Positions 27,939 to 38,134 are shown, counted from the first letter of the stretch. The stretch: DNA of 64,000 bases from Saprospiraceae bacterium (GCA_020627785.1 JAHDGF010000003.1:53687-117686); one strand, 5' to 3'. A program made the numbers and translations. The notes: a model not told the origin generated them from the letters alone.

Positions 27939-28466
27939 TCAATACTTTGGATTAGAAATCATCACAAAGATAACAATGATAAAGACTGAAAAGATTAAAC
28001 TACTGATTGTACTCATCATAATTTCATAGAAATAGACATATGAAAACACTTCAATACTAAAGTAAACAAAGAGATGAATGATCAAGAATAGGGCAGCATA
28101 GGCGATATACCAAACAATCCCTAATCGCTTTAAGCTAAACGGCTGGTCTAAATCAAAACCTATTTCAGGTTCCAATATCCGTAAGACAAATTCACGAGCG
28201 TAGGCAGTAAAAACCAAAGTAGCTGCATGTACCCCAGGTGAATCATAAAACATATCAACGATCAATCCCATGATAAAAGCCAAAACCATTAGAATAGGTC
28301 GTGGCAACTTGAAAGGCAATAACATGATCCAAAGTGGATAAATAAAAAAATGACCATAGGATAAAAACCCTAAATCAATCATGATCCTTTTAAAAACAAC
28401 TACCTGGAGGATCAGGATAATTATAAATCTGAATGATATAGAAACCCAAGCACTATTCATTATCAA
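27939..28466 (-). CDS. mreD: Rod shape-determining protein MreD
   Basis: This is a 175-residue inner-membrane protein with about five hydrophobic helices, and it belongs to the elongasome between MreC and PBP2. The fold is recognised mainly by length, topology and synteny: it overlaps mreC by 14 bases and precedes mrdA by 7 bases. A segment such as LIVDMFYDSPGVHAA corresponds to the conserved region after the third helix. Confidence 0.87.
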   Translation of the reverse strand: MIMNSAWVSISFRFIIILILQVVVFKRIMIDLGFLSYGHFFIYPLWIMLLPFKLPRPILMVLAFIMGLIVDMFYDSPGVHAATLVFTAYAREFVLRILEPEIGFDLDQPFSLKRLGIVWYIAYAALFLIIHLFVYFSIEVFSYVYFYEIMMSTISSLIFSVFIIVIFVMISNPKY

Positions 28467-29283
28467 TTTCCAAAACCTCTTGTTCTACTTGGCCTATATT
28501 TTTTACCAGATAGACATGAGTCATTTTCGCTAGGTCATTAAATAATTCTACGTCGATAGAGAAACTATCTTCTCCTCCTTCAATTTTAAAATCTTTTATC
28601 GTGCCTATTTCTATGCCATATGGGAAGATGGTGGAGTATCCACTGGTAAGAATCGTATCGCCCCGAGTTATTTCTGCATGCCTAGGCAAGGTCATTAGAT
28701 TCATTATTCTGGTGTCTTCCCCTGGCCATACAAGCGTACCATGAAAGTCGTTATTTTTAATAGCGGCACTAATCTTACTTTGGTGATGTAAGATGGTCAT
28801 AACCACGGCGTAGTTTTCAGAGACATTTTTAACAATACCTACGATCCCATTTTTAGAAACAACACCCATACCGACCGTTACGGAATCTTTGATGCCCTTG
28901 TTTATGGTAATGTGATTGTTTCTCAGGTTTATGGTCTTATTTATTATTCTCGCTGGCGCAAATGTATATTTCAATAAACTAGAGTCCTGCGTTTCAAAAA
29001 TTCGAAAGCCATTTTCTTTACTATTAACACGATAATTGATGATGGTAGATAATAGCTTAGAATTTTCAACCAATAGACTATCGTTTAAAGATTGAAGCTT
29101 AAAATAATCAGAAGCATCTTGGACCTGATTGTTTACGTAGCCACTAAATAGTCCCGCAGAATGTCCCCAGATCTCTTTCTGACTCTGGTTATAATTTATA
29201 ATTATATAGAAACAGATAACTTCTAGAAAAAGCAGTGTTATGGTGCTCCCATATTTCGCAATTAATAAAAGTAGATTTCGCAT
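28453..29283 (-). CDS. mreC: Rod shape-determining protein MreC
   Basis: MreC is the periplasmic scaffold of the elongasome. It has one N-terminal membrane helix (about residues 8-30), then a helical coiled-coil region and a double beta-barrel domain. Characteristic segments are NKGIKDSVTVGMGVVSKNGI, VVMTILHHQSKISA and ILTSGYSTIFPYGIEIGTI. The length is 276 residues. It lies 12 bases after mreB and overlaps mreD by 14 bases. Confidence 0.93.
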   Translation of the reverse strand: MRNLLLLIAKYGSTITLLFLEVICFYIIINYNQSQKEIWGHSAGLFSGYVNNQVQDASDYFKLQSLNDSLLVENSKLLSTIINYRVNSKENGFRIFETQDSSLLKYTFAPARIINKTINLRNNHITINKGIKDSVTVGMGVVSKNGIVGIVKNVSENYAVVMTILHHQSKISAAIKNNDFHGTLVWPGEDTRIMNLMTLPRHAEITRGDTILTSGYSTIFPYGIEIGTIKDFKIEGGEDSFSIDVELFNDLAKMTHVYLVKNIGQVEQEVLEIDNE

Positions 29284-29295
29284 AGGCGTGCTAAG

Positions 29296-30327
29296 TTATA
29301 ATACTTGACGCTCAATAAGAAAGGTATATTTATGAGTATTTTTTAAAGCTAGGCTTGTTCCCCTCACAACGGCCTTTAATGGATCTTCTGCGACATTGAC
29401 ATTTAGCTTAGTTTTTCTTGAAAGTCTTACATCCAATCCTCTAAGCAAAGCTCCACCACCTGTTAACCAAATACCGTTACGGTAAATATCACTGGCAAGT
29501 TCGGGAGGCGTATCCTCTAAGGCCTTAAGAACAGCATCCTCTATCTTAGCGATAGATTTATCTAATGATTCTGCAACCTCAAAGTGATTCGTATAAACCT
29601 GCTTTGGGATTCCAGTCAATAAATCTCTTCCATTGATGGCAATTTTCTCCGGAGGTGTTTCTAAATCCTCGATTGCAGCACCCACATTAATTTTAATGTT
29701 CTCTGCCGTTCTCTCACCAATTAAAAGATTATGCTTTCTTCGCATGTAATCTATGATATCATCTGTGAATTCATCACCTGCTGTACGGATTGATTGGTCT
29801 GTGACTATTCCTGATAGTGCAATCACGGCAATTTCCGTCGTTCCACCACCTATATCAATAATCATGGTTCCCTCTGGTGCTTCTACATCAAGGCCTATAC
29901 CCAAGGCTGCTGCCATAGGCTCATGGATTAAATAGGTTTCCTTAGAATCAATGTGATCAGCACTGTCAAAAACTGCACGCTTTTCAACTTCGGTAATTCC
30001 CGAAGGAATGCAAATAACCATCTTGAGATGTGTGAAAAATTTCTTCTTCTCAGCGATCATATTTAACAATCCTTGAATCAATGATTCAGCGGCTTGGAAA
30101 TCTGCAATTACTCCATCCTTTAATGGACGGATTGTCTTTATATTTTCATGCGTTTTTTCATGCATCATCATAGCCTTCATACCTACGGCAATGGTCTCCT
30201 TCGTGAGACGATTTATGGCCACAATTGATGGTTCATCAACCACAACTACACCATCCTGGATAATCAACGTATTCGCTGTTCCTAGGTCAACGGCCAACTC
30301 TTGCTGAAAAAACTGAAAGAATCTCAT
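29296..30327 (-). CDS. mreB: Rod shape-determining protein MreB (actin homologue)
   Basis: MreB polymerises under the inner membrane and guides the elongation machinery. The phosphate-1 loop is in AVDLGTANT (residues 12-20), the phosphate-2 loop in IDIGGGTTEIAV, and the adenosine motif in GIWLTGGGALLRGLD. The 343 residues match the family. It is first in the mreB-mreC-mreD-mrdA-folA operon. The 140 bases upstream (30328-30467) hold its promoter region; I could not pick out a convincing TTG/TAnnTTTG pair. Confidence 0.96.
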   Translation of the reverse strand: MRFFQFFQQELAVDLGTANTLIIQDGVVVVDEPSIVAINRLTKETIAVGMKAMMMHEKTHENIKTIRPLKDGVIADFQAAESLIQGLLNMIAEKKKFFTHLKMVICIPSGITEVEKRAVFDSADHIDSKETYLIHEPMAAALGIGLDVEAPEGTMIIDIGGGTTEIAVIALSGIVTDQSIRTAGDEFTDDIIDYMRRKHNLLIGERTAENIKINVGAAIEDLETPPEKIAINGRDLLTGIPKQVYTNHFEVAESLDKSIAKIEDAVLKALEDTPPELASDIYRNGIWLTGGGALLRGLDVRLSRKTKLNVNVAEDPLKAVVRGTSLALKNTHKYTFLIERQVL

Positions 30328-30467
30328 AGAGATTTGATTTAAATTAATCTGTCGGTAATAATCAATAATGCAAATACTATTCCTAAGTATACATTACATT
30401 CTGTGTATCGCATACTCAAACAGATGATTTCATCGGGTTGAAGTATGGGATGTTCGGGGGATACTCC

Positions 30468-31748
30468 TTAAGGACCAACGATAACTTTGGTCAATTGTGA
30501 CCAATCCAAGTATTTTTGGGCCATTTTCATTAACTTTTTAGCAGAAACCCGCTCAATTTCATCAATGAAACCGCTAAAATAGTCAAAATGCAATTCATGA
30601 GAAAGGTAGGACTTAATCATTTGTGAAGATCTGAATGGTCCATCTAATCCAGCCATTAAAACTCCTTTAATATAGTTGCGTACCATTTCCATTTCTTCCT
30701 CCTCAATTAACTCAGTTTGAAGCCGCTCAATCTCCGTTTTTATCTCCGTTAAAGCCATGTCAATTTTCGAACCATCCACTTCTGCACTGATGTACAGATA
30801 GGTGCTAAACTTTAATCGTTCTATGCTTGCATATATATTGTAACAGAGACCTTTTTCTTCTCGTAAGTTTTTCATCAATCTCGACCCAAAATATCCACCG
30901 AAAACTTCAACTAAAAAGTAAAAAGCAGGATAATCAGCATCTTGCCTTGATATCGTCGAATGCGCCAATTTAATGGCCGCCTGTAACTTATTCTCTGAAG
31001 GAAAATCAAATCGACCCGGCTTTCTAAAATCCAAGGGATTTAACATTGGATGATCAACGTATTCTTCTGATTTCTTTTCTATTTGCGAAAGCGCAGAAAT
31101 CACCTCCTTCTTTAATTCAGGTGTAATTTGGCCACTCAGAATAGCAAAAGATTTATTAGTCCCCCAGAATCGTTTGTAATGCTCAATGATATCTGATTGT
31201 TCCACTTGTAAATAGTCTTCAGGTATCGTATTGTAACCATAAAAATGATCGGAACCATAAATAAGCTCCGTTAAATTTCGGTAGGCCAACACTTCATTTT
31301 TCGATAATTCTCGACCTAATTTATCTGCAAAATTTTTCTTTCGATGATCCAATTCAGAAGACTCAAAACTTGGACTATCAATCATTTTACACCAGGTTTT
31401 GATCAATTTGGGCGCATGAGCGTTAAGTCCGGTTAAACTTACACCTGAAATATCTAAATCGCTGAAAGAATTCACGATTGCTCCATAATAATCCCAATGC
31501 TCCGATAGTTCTTCTGAATTTTTTTCAGGAATTCCCTCCTTAATTAAGGAAGCACAGAGCCTTGACACCCCAGGCTTCGACTCAAATCGCCGACCACCAA
31601 AACAGACAAACTCTAGCTTGAAAACACTTTGAGTACCCCCAGGTATCATAAATAGGTCTATTCCATTAGCCAAACTTTGCTTGGTATGCTCTGGAAAATT
31701 GGCTTTTCCAATCGTCTGTATTCTTGGACCGTTTACTCTGTCTATCAC
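30468..31748 (-). CDS. M16-family (pitrilysin-like) protein lacking zinc ligands
   Basis: The 426-residue protein has the two-domain layout of M16B peptidases and the C-terminal family motif FGSRLMKNLREEKGLCYNIY. At the place of the zinc motif HxxEH, residues 64-72 read LCASLIKEG, with no His at either position, so it should not be a peptidase by itself. M16B enzymes often act as pairs in which one partner has lost the motif and keeps the R/Y substrate-binding region, as here. No active partner lies next to it in this window. No signal peptide is visible, so a cytoplasmic or membrane-peripheral location is possible. Confidence 0.8.
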   Translation of the reverse strand: MIDRVNGPRIQTIGKANFPEHTKQSLANGIDLFMIPGGTQSVFKLEFVCFGGRRFESKPGVSRLCASLIKEGIPEKNSEELSEHWDYYGAIVNSFSDLDISGVSLTGLNAHAPKLIKTWCKMIDSPSFESSELDHRKKNFADKLGRELSKNEVLAYRNLTELIYGSDHFYGYNTIPEDYLQVEQSDIIEHYKRFWGTNKSFAILSGQITPELKKEVISALSQIEKKSEEYVDHPMLNPLDFRKPGRFDFPSENKLQAAIKLAHSTISRQDADYPAFYFLVEVFGGYFGSRLMKNLREEKGLCYNIYASIERLKFSTYLYISAEVDGSKIDMALTEIKTEIERLQTELIEEEEMEMVRNYIKGVLMAGLDGPFRSSQMIKSYLSHELHFDYFSGFIDEIERVSAKKLMKMAQKYLDWSQLTKVIVGP

Positions 31749-31954
31749 TAGAACCTAATATTTGTGCAAATAAACGCAAATCCAATCAATAGATAGAGAT
31801 TCTAAGGATTTCATCCCTTTTTAGTCTACCAGTGGTTCATAATGTATTCATCTTACCTAAATAGTACAAGAATATCAGCTTGTGGCGGCTTCAAATGGAT
31901 GAGAATCATGACTTTTGCTTAATTTTTAAGATATTGCGGACTAATTCCGAAGCA

Positions 31955-33070
31955 ATGAAATTTGAAGTCTCTTCCGCCGAATTATTAAAGAAATTACAAG
32001 TAGCACATGGTGCGGTTAGTTCCAATCCAGTATTACCGATATTAGAGGACTTTTTGTTCGATATTAAGAAGAATAATCTGACCATAAGATCAACAAATCT
32101 TGAGTCTACAATAATCTCAAAGATTTCTGTTCTTGCAGATTCTAATTTTTCAGTAGCCATACCGGCAACCATCCTGCTAAATACGATCAAAAGCTTACCA
32201 GATCATCCAATTACAATATCTGTGGATGAGGATACTTTTGGTGTGACAATCATCTCAAAATTTGGAGAGTATAAATTGTCAGGAGATAAACCTGAAGATT
32301 TTCCAAAATTACCAGAAAGAGATAATGTAAATGAATTCGAGATTGATGCGGATAGCTTAAATAACGCATTGAGCCATACCCTATTTGCAACGAGTAACGA
32401 TGAATTAAGGATTGCCATGACAGGTGTGCTTATGCAAATCGATTACAATAAGATCATATTTGTGGCAACGGATGCTCATAAATTGGTAAAATTCAGCATC
32501 GGTGGAATTAATTCTGAAGAGTCGAGTATGATCATCGTTCCTAAGAAAGGTCTCCAACTCCTTAGAAACGCACTTCCAGCGAATAATAAAGCCACCATAT
32601 CTTATAATCAGAAGAACATCTTTATCGATTATGAAGATACGTCCTACGTTATCCGATTGATTGATGCAAAGTATCCAGATTACAATGCAGTAATTCCGGT
32701 TGACAATAATAATGTACTATCAATCAACAGAGGAGACTTCTTGTCATCCCTGAAAAGGATTGCTATCTACGCCAATAAAACAACAAATCAAGTTGTGCTT
32801 AATCTTGGATCTGATAATTTGAATATTTCTGCGAAAGATTTAGACTTCTCTAATGAAGCAAATGAAGACATACATTGTGAATACAGTGGAGAAAGTATGC
32901 AGATAGGTTTTAATGCAAAGTTTCTAATTGAAATGTTAGGTGTACTTCAAGCAGATTCTATAAAGATTGAAATGTCCAATCCTAACAAGGCGGGAATCAT
33001 TCTACCCGCAGAGCAAGAAGAAAATGAAAACCTTCTGATGCTTATTATGCCAGTGATGCGTGGGCATTAA
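31955..33070 (+). CDS. dnaN: DNA polymerase III beta sliding clamp
   Basis: The start at 31955 gives MKFEVSSAELLKKLQ, the normal clamp N-terminus; an in-frame TTG at 31880 would add 25 unrelated residues. The protein has 371 residues and the three clamp repeats. The second-domain segment FVATDAHKLVKF and the C-terminal end LLMLIMPVMRGH are typical. The clamp tethers DNA polymerase to its template. It is followed by nadD after 10 bases. No dnaA gene or origin is adjacent. Confidence 0.96.
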   Translation: MKFEVSSAELLKKLQVAHGAVSSNPVLPILEDFLFDIKKNNLTIRSTNLESTIISKISVLADSNFSVAIPATILLNTIKSLPDHPITISVDEDTFGVTIISKFGEYKLSGDKPEDFPKLPERDNVNEFEIDADSLNNALSHTLFATSNDELRIAMTGVLMQIDYNKIIFVATDAHKLVKFSIGGINSEESSMIIVPKKGLQLLRNALPANNKATISYNQKNIFIDYEDTSYVIRLIDAKYPDYNAVIPVDNNNVLSINRGDFLSSLKRIAIYANKTTNQVVLNLGSDNLNISAKDLDFSNEANEDIHCEYSGESMQIGFNAKFLIEMLGVLQADSIKIEMSNPNKAGIILPAEQEENENLLMLIMPVMRGH

Positions 33071-33080
33071 TTAAACAAGT

Positions 33081-33653
33081 ATGAAAGTCGGGTTGTTTTT
33101 CGGTTCTTTTAATCCAGTGCATGTAGGGCATATGATTATTGCTAATTATATGGTTGAGCACACAAGTTTAGATGAACTTTGGATGATTGTTACTCCTCAG
33201 AATCCATTTAAAGACAAAAAATCCTTAGCACGTGATAGTGATCGACTTCACTTAGTATCATTGGCCATCGGAGACAATTTCAAAATCAGAGCCTCTAATG
33301 TAGAATTTGATCTACCGAAACCCTCATATACGATTGACACACTAACGCACCTCAAAGAAAAACATCCGAATAAAGAATTTGTCTTAATTATGGGAGGAGA
33401 TAATTTAGGATCATTTCACAAATGGAAAAATTACGAAGTAATTCTAAAAAACCACGATATCTATGTATACCAACGACCTGCCTATGATTTAGGAGAGTTA
33501 CAAGATCACCCAAGAATTACCATTCTCGAAGCACCTCAAATGAACATTTCGGCCAGCTATATTCGTAAAGAAATTAAAAACAAGCGGAATGTACGATATC
33601 TTGTCCCCGACGCTGTCTTTGATTATCTTGAAAATACAACACTTTATCAATAA
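33081..33653 (+). CDS. nadD: Nicotinate-nucleotide adenylyltransferase
   Basis: NadD makes nicotinate adenine dinucleotide from nicotinate mononucleotide and ATP in NAD synthesis. The nucleotidyltransferase HxGH motif is HVGH at residues 14-17 in FGSFNPVHVGH. The C-terminal ISASYIR corresponds to the conserved ISSTxIR. The length of 190 residues is normal. It lies between dnaN (10 bases) and porZ (44 bases). Confidence 0.95.
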   Translation: MKVGLFFGSFNPVHVGHMIIANYMVEHTSLDELWMIVTPQNPFKDKKSLARDSDRLHLVSLAIGDNFKIRASNVEFDLPKPSYTIDTLTHLKEKHPNKEFVLIMGGDNLGSFHKWKNYEVILKNHDIYVYQRPAYDLGELQDHPRITILEAPQMNISASYIRKEIKNKRNVRYLVPDAVFDYLENTTLYQ

Positions 33654-33697
33654 AAAGCTTACATCTTCGTTTATAAAGAAGAATCTACCAATAGCCC

Positions 33698-36031
33698 ATG
33701 CGTATAGTTTTATTGACCTTAATTTTGACCTTTTCTTTAATCACTGCAAGTGCGCAGACAGATTTAAAATTAGGAGAATGGAAAGCTCACTTACCAGCTA
33801 ACTATGGTCAAGAAATCGCCGTCGGCAATTCTAAAATTTTCGTTGCGACCGATTCTAAAATCATGGTCCTCGATGAAGAAGATATCTTTAACCCAACATC
33901 TTATTCAAAAGTAGAAGGTCTAAGTGATGTCGGCATTGATAAAATTGCCTACGACGAAATACATGATCAATTGGTGATTGCTTATGAGAACAGTAAGATT
34001 GACTTATTTACCCCAGAATCTACTTTTAGTATTTTTGATATTTTCAGGAATACGACCATACAAGGGAGTAAAAGGATCAATGATCTTCACATCACAGAAG
34101 ATGGCAACTTTCTTTACCTAGCGACAGGATTTGGAATCCTTCAATACGATCTAGAGCGCAGAGAATTTGGTTTTAATACTTTTACTTCTGAGATTGTTTA
34201 TGGAATTTCATCCATAGACTCTAAGATCTTTGCCTCTACAGAAACTGGATGCTACTACTTCGATTTAAATTCTAATCTCAATGAAAATTTCTTCGGAGAT
34301 TGGTTGTTGATTGATGAAACTTTTGGCATTGGACCTTTATATGAATCTTTAATTGTCGAAAATATTAATGGAAAAATAATAGTAAATGCAGACAATGAAA
34401 TTTATGTTTCTAATGACGCTGGCGCAAATTTTTCTTCTATTTATTCTTATGACGATTCTAATCTTTTAGCAGCAGATGCCTCAAGTTTTGATGATGGTTG
34501 GATGCTTACATTGAGACATGAAAATGGTCAATCCGAAGTAATTTTCTATGATGCTAATGATCAAGAAATAGCCAAAGATGACGATTGCCCTGGAGTATCG
34601 AATGGAGCAGTGCAAGATTCAGAAGGACGGATTTGGATTGCTGATGAGTGGCGAGGAATTCGAGTCAAAAATTCTCCAACCTCCGGATGTGAATCCTTAG
34701 AATTTGATGGTCCCTTTAGTTCGAGTGTAAGTGAGATCGATGTCAAAAATAATGTTGTTCATGTTGCAACCGGTGGTGTGAATGACAACTTTGTAGCCTC
34801 TTTCAATAAAGATGGATTTTACGAAAACGAAGACAATGAATGGTCCTTTGTCAATCAATTGAACAGTTCATTAATTTCTCAAGTAAATATCAGCAGCTTT
34901 TTTAAAATCATCGCACACCCAACACAGGATAAGGTCTATTGCGGGACCTACTGGTCAGGACTTTTAGAACACAACAGGGAGACAGGAGAGTTGGTTTTAT
35001 TTGATCAATTCAATACTACGGAAAATGGCTTAGGCCCGACCATCGGAGACGAAGATCGGACCAGAATTGCTGGAATGGCTTTTGACCGCGATCAAAACTT
35101 ATGGTTGGCTAATTTTGGATCTTCCAAAGCCTTGGTTGTTTACACTGCAGGAGGAAATTGGTTTAATTTTGAACTAGAATCTTCAGGTAATATTTCAGAC
35201 ATCGTTATTGATGACCTAGGTTTGATTTGGATGGTTGTGAATGGAAACAATGGGGGAGTACTTGTATATGATATAGGCGAACGCTTAGAAGATCCATCGG
35301 ATGACCGACAAGAGTTTATAAGAAATAGTGACCTCCCAAGAGGTAATGCAAAAACTCTTGCTAAAGATCTAAATGGCGAAATCTGGTTGGGAACAACAGA
35401 AGGAGGTATGGTCTTCGAATGTAGTTTTACCGTCTTCGATGGTGAATGTGTGCCTAATCAACCTAGAGTTCTTCAGGATAGCATTCCTGCCTTTCTTCTT
35501 CAATCTGAATCAATTACTTCAATTATGATTGATGGCGGAAACAGAAAATGGTTTGGTACTAAAAACGGTGTTTTTGTACAAGCCCCAAATGGTGAAGAAC
35601 AGATTGCAAGATTCGATGAAGACAACAGTCCAATCTTAGACAATGATATTTTAGACATAGCTTTCAATGACATAACAGGAGAAGTATACATTGGTACAGC
35701 AAAAGGAATTCTTTCGTATCGGTCAGAAGCTACTGCGGCTTCAAGGACTCATTCAGGAGAAGTTTATGCTTTCCCTAATCCAGTGAATGCAGATTATACA
35801 GGACCGATAGCCATCAAAGGTTTAGCGCAAGATGCTAACGTAAAAATTACGGACTTAAATGGTAAGTTGGTTTATGAAACTACAGCGGTCGGAGGTCAAG
35901 CGATCTGGGATGGAAATCATTTTGATAATAGCTCTAAAGCAGCAGGGGGTGTATATTTAGTTTTCAGTTCCACTACCAACACCTCAGAGATTCCAGATAC
36001 TTATGTGACTAAGATTTTATTGATGCGCTAA
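33698..36031 (+). CDS. porZ: Type IX secretion system protein PorZ
   Basis: PorZ is a surface component of the T9SS attachment complex that helps deliver anionic LPS to cargo. The 777-residue protein has a signal peptide (residues 1 to about 20, ending TASAQ). Then come two beta-propeller-like regions with repeated WLAN, IWMV and IWLG blades, and a C-terminal T9SS-type domain (VYAFPNPVNADY onward). Length, order of parts and the opening LGEWKAHLPANYGQEIAV fit PorZ. It follows nadD by 44 bases and overlaps the convergent bshA by 15 bases. It is the only secretion-machine gene in the window. Confidence 0.85.
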   Translation: MRIVLLTLILTFSLITASAQTDLKLGEWKAHLPANYGQEIAVGNSKIFVATDSKIMVLDEEDIFNPTSYSKVEGLSDVGIDKIAYDEIHDQLVIAYENSKIDLFTPESTFSIFDIFRNTTIQGSKRINDLHITEDGNFLYLATGFGILQYDLERREFGFNTFTSEIVYGISSIDSKIFASTETGCYYFDLNSNLNENFFGDWLLIDETFGIGPLYESLIVENINGKIIVNADNEIYVSNDAGANFSSIYSYDDSNLLAADASSFDDGWMLTLRHENGQSEVIFYDANDQEIAKDDDCPGVSNGAVQDSEGRIWIADEWRGIRVKNSPTSGCESLEFDGPFSSSVSEIDVKNNVVHVATGGVNDNFVASFNKDGFYENEDNEWSFVNQLNSSLISQVNISSFFKIIAHPTQDKVYCGTYWSGLLEHNRETGELVLFDQFNTTENGLGPTIGDEDRTRIAGMAFDRDQNLWLANFGSSKALVVYTAGGNWFNFELESSGNISDIVIDDLGLIWMVVNGNNGGVLVYDIGERLEDPSDDRQEFIRNSDLPRGNAKTLAKDLNGEIWLGTTEGGMVFECSFTVFDGECVPNQPRVLQDSIPAFLLQSESITSIMIDGGNRKWFGTKNGVFVQAPNGEEQIARFDEDNSPILDNDILDIAFNDITGEVYIGTAKGILSYRSEATAASRTHSGEVYAFPNPVNADYTGPIAIKGLAQDANVKITDLNGKLVYETTAVGGQAIWDGNHFDNSSKAAGGVYLVFSSTTNTSEIPDTYVTKILLMR

Positions 36032-37156
36032 TTGCGTCTTTAAAGCTTTCTCGTACACTCTTTCATATTGAGGAACAATAATCTCCTTCGTAAAAGTATT
36101 TGCTTTTGCCAAAGCATTCTTTTTAAATTTCTCAAATTTTTCAGGATCCTGAAGCAAGCTTAATGCATTCTTAGCCATATCCTTAAAGTCACCTACCTCA
36201 CTTAAAAATCCTGTCTCACCGTGAATGTTAACTTCAGGAATTCCACCGATGTTACTTGAAATCACAGGAACTTCAACAGCCATTGCTTCAAGGGCTGAAA
36301 GACCAAAACTTTCCAACTCTGAAGGAAGTATAAATAAATCGCTAATTGATAGTATGCGCTCTACAGCATCTTGCTTTCCTAAAAATATGATTTCCTTATG
36401 AAGACCTATTTGTCTAGACAAAGCTTCGAGACTTGGTCTTTCTGGTCCATCACCTATCAATAATAGTTTACACGGTACCTTCCTATAAATTTCTTCAAAG
36501 ACTCGAATGGCGTCATCGACCCTTTTGATTTTTCGAAAGTTCGAAGTATGAGATAATATGAACTCTCCATTTGGAGCTATTGATTGCTTAAATTCTTTAT
36601 CTTCTTTGCGAGTAAATTTTGAGTGATCAATAAAATTATAAATCACATCAATGTCTCCAATGGTATCAAAATACCCCATGGTTTGCTCCTTCAAGGATTG
36701 TGATACAGATGTTACCACATCTGATTCATTGATGCTGAATTCAACTACAGGTGCATATGCACTATCTAAACCGACCAAGGATATATCTGTTCCGTGTAAG
36801 GTTGTTACCACCGGTATATAAATGTTCTTTTTCTTTAAAATGCTTTTAGCCATATATGCAGCTGCTGCATGTGGGATGGCATAATGAACATGTAATAAGT
36901 CAAGATTTTCATGAATGGCTATATCTACCATCCTACTCGCCAAGGCAGTTTCATAAGGGGCGTATTCAAAGAGAGGATATTCAGAGGAATTTACTTCATG
37001 GAAGTAAATATTTTTGTGAAATTCAAAGAGTCTTGCCGGTCGTTTGTAGGTAATAAAATGTATCTGATGACCTCTGTTGGCTAAAGCAATCCCGAGTTCC
37101 GTTGCTAAAACTCCACTACCACCATAGGTAGGATAACACACAATACCAATTTTCAT
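36017..37156 (-). CDS. bshA: N-acetyl-alpha-D-glucosaminyl L-malate synthase
   Basis: BshA is the family 4 glycosyltransferase that starts bacillithiol synthesis by joining GlcNAc from UDP-GlcNAc to L-malate. The N-terminus MKIGIVCYPTYGGSGVLATE and the segments HVHYAIPHAAAA and TTLHGTDISLVG are characteristic. The acceptor and donor Rossmann domains and the ESFGLSALEAMA motif are present. The length of 379 residues is standard. It stands alone: bshB and bshC are not in this window. Its 3' end overlaps porZ by 15 bases on the other strand. Confidence 0.93.
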   Translation of the reverse strand: MKIGIVCYPTYGGSGVLATELGIALANRGHQIHFITYKRPARLFEFHKNIYFHEVNSSEYPLFEYAPYETALASRMVDIAIHENLDLLHVHYAIPHAAAAYMAKSILKKKNIYIPVVTTLHGTDISLVGLDSAYAPVVEFSINESDVVTSVSQSLKEQTMGYFDTIGDIDVIYNFIDHSKFTRKEDKEFKQSIAPNGEFILSHTSNFRKIKRVDDAIRVFEEIYRKVPCKLLLIGDGPERPSLEALSRQIGLHKEIIFLGKQDAVERILSISDLFILPSELESFGLSALEAMAVEVPVISSNIGGIPEVNIHGETGFLSEVGDFKDMAKNALSLLQDPEKFEKFKKNALAKANTFTKEIIVPQYERVYEKALKTQLAHQ

Positions 37157-37258
37157 ATCTATAGCTTATTTGCTATTAACAGTTGAAAGTTTAAAAAGTG
37201 TTGAAAAAAGAGGTATTTTCAAATTTGTACGTCAAAATTCTAATGAAGGTCGAGGATA

Positions 37259-38134
37259 ATGGTCATTTATTCAATAAAAGATATCGAGGAAATTACGGGC
37301 ATAAAGGCCCATACTCTTAGAATATGGGAGAAAAGGTATAAGATAATTACTCCAAAGCGTACAGAAACGAATATCAGATACTACTCGGAAGAACAGCTTA
37401 AAAAATTGCTGAATATTTCCTTCCTCAATAAAAACGGCTACAAAATATCTAAAATTTCAAGCCTAGAAGACGCCCAAATACAAACCAAGGTTGCCAAGTT
37501 GTCAAATGTTGATAGTCAAGTGGACAATCAACTAGATGCGCTCTCACTTGCATTAGTAAATCTAGATGGAACCAGTATATCTTTAATCTTAGATAAATAC
37601 ATTGATTCTATTGGATATGAAAAAACCATGGATTTAATTATAAATCCTTTTCTTGAAAAGTTATCAACCTTGTGGGTTACAAATATCATAAAAGGTGTTC
37701 ACGAGAGTTTCATCACTGAAATACTGAAGCAGAAAACCATCATTGAAATAGATAAGTTGCCACCAGTTGATAAGGATGCAAGAAAAGTTTTATTGTATTT
37801 GCCCGAAAACGAAAAACAGCAATTAAGCATTGAGTTTTTAATCTACCTTCTTCGGTCAAAAGGCATAAATACCCTCCTAGCCGGTTTTGATTTAAGCTTG
37901 AAAGATGTATTGGACGCTTACCAGATTTTCAAGCCGGATTATATTTATACAATCATCAATGAGGATTCTGATAAACTGTCATTTGATGCTTATTTAGAAT
38001 TCCTTTGTAAAACCATAGAACCCTGTACCTTCTTATTTTCTGGTTTTAAAGTTATGAGTGCTGGCAATGCTCTCCCGCACAATTGTAAATCATTAAATGA
38101 CCTTGATTCTGCCATTAAGTTTTTAACAAAGTAA
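37259..38134 (+). CDS. MerR-family regulator with degenerate B12-binding-like domain
   Basis: The N-terminal winged HTH (residues 3-72) has the MerR signature AHTLRIWEKRY (17-27) and RYYSEEQL (40-47). The C-terminal half follows the CarH/LitR plan of a helical bundle (W139, then VHES at 147-150) and a Rossmann-like domain. At the place of the cobalamin-ligating DxHxxG motif, however, residues 181-190 read LPENEKQQLS without His. It is therefore unlikely to sense B12 by His ligation. A GAGG precedes the ATG. It is divergent from bshA and upstream of mnmG; its targets are unknown. Confidence 0.8.
   Translation: MVIYSIKDIEEITGIKAHTLRIWEKRYKIITPKRTETNIRYYSEEQLKKLLNISFLNKNGYKISKISSLEDAQIQTKVAKLSNVDSQVDNQLDALSLALVNLDGTSISLILDKYIDSIGYEKTMDLIINPFLEKLSTLWVTNIIKGVHESFITEILKQKTIIEIDKLPPVDKDARKVLLYLPENEKQQLSIEFLIYLLRSKGINTLLAGFDLSLKDVLDAYQIFKPDYIYTIINEDSDKLSFDAYLEFLCKTIEPCTFLFSGFKVMSAGNALPHNCKSLNDLDSAIKFLTK

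Noticed and set aside
31880-31954. Upstream TTG start for dnaN
   Set aside because: It would add 25 residues unrelated to clamp proteins; the ATG at 31955 gives the normal N-terminus.
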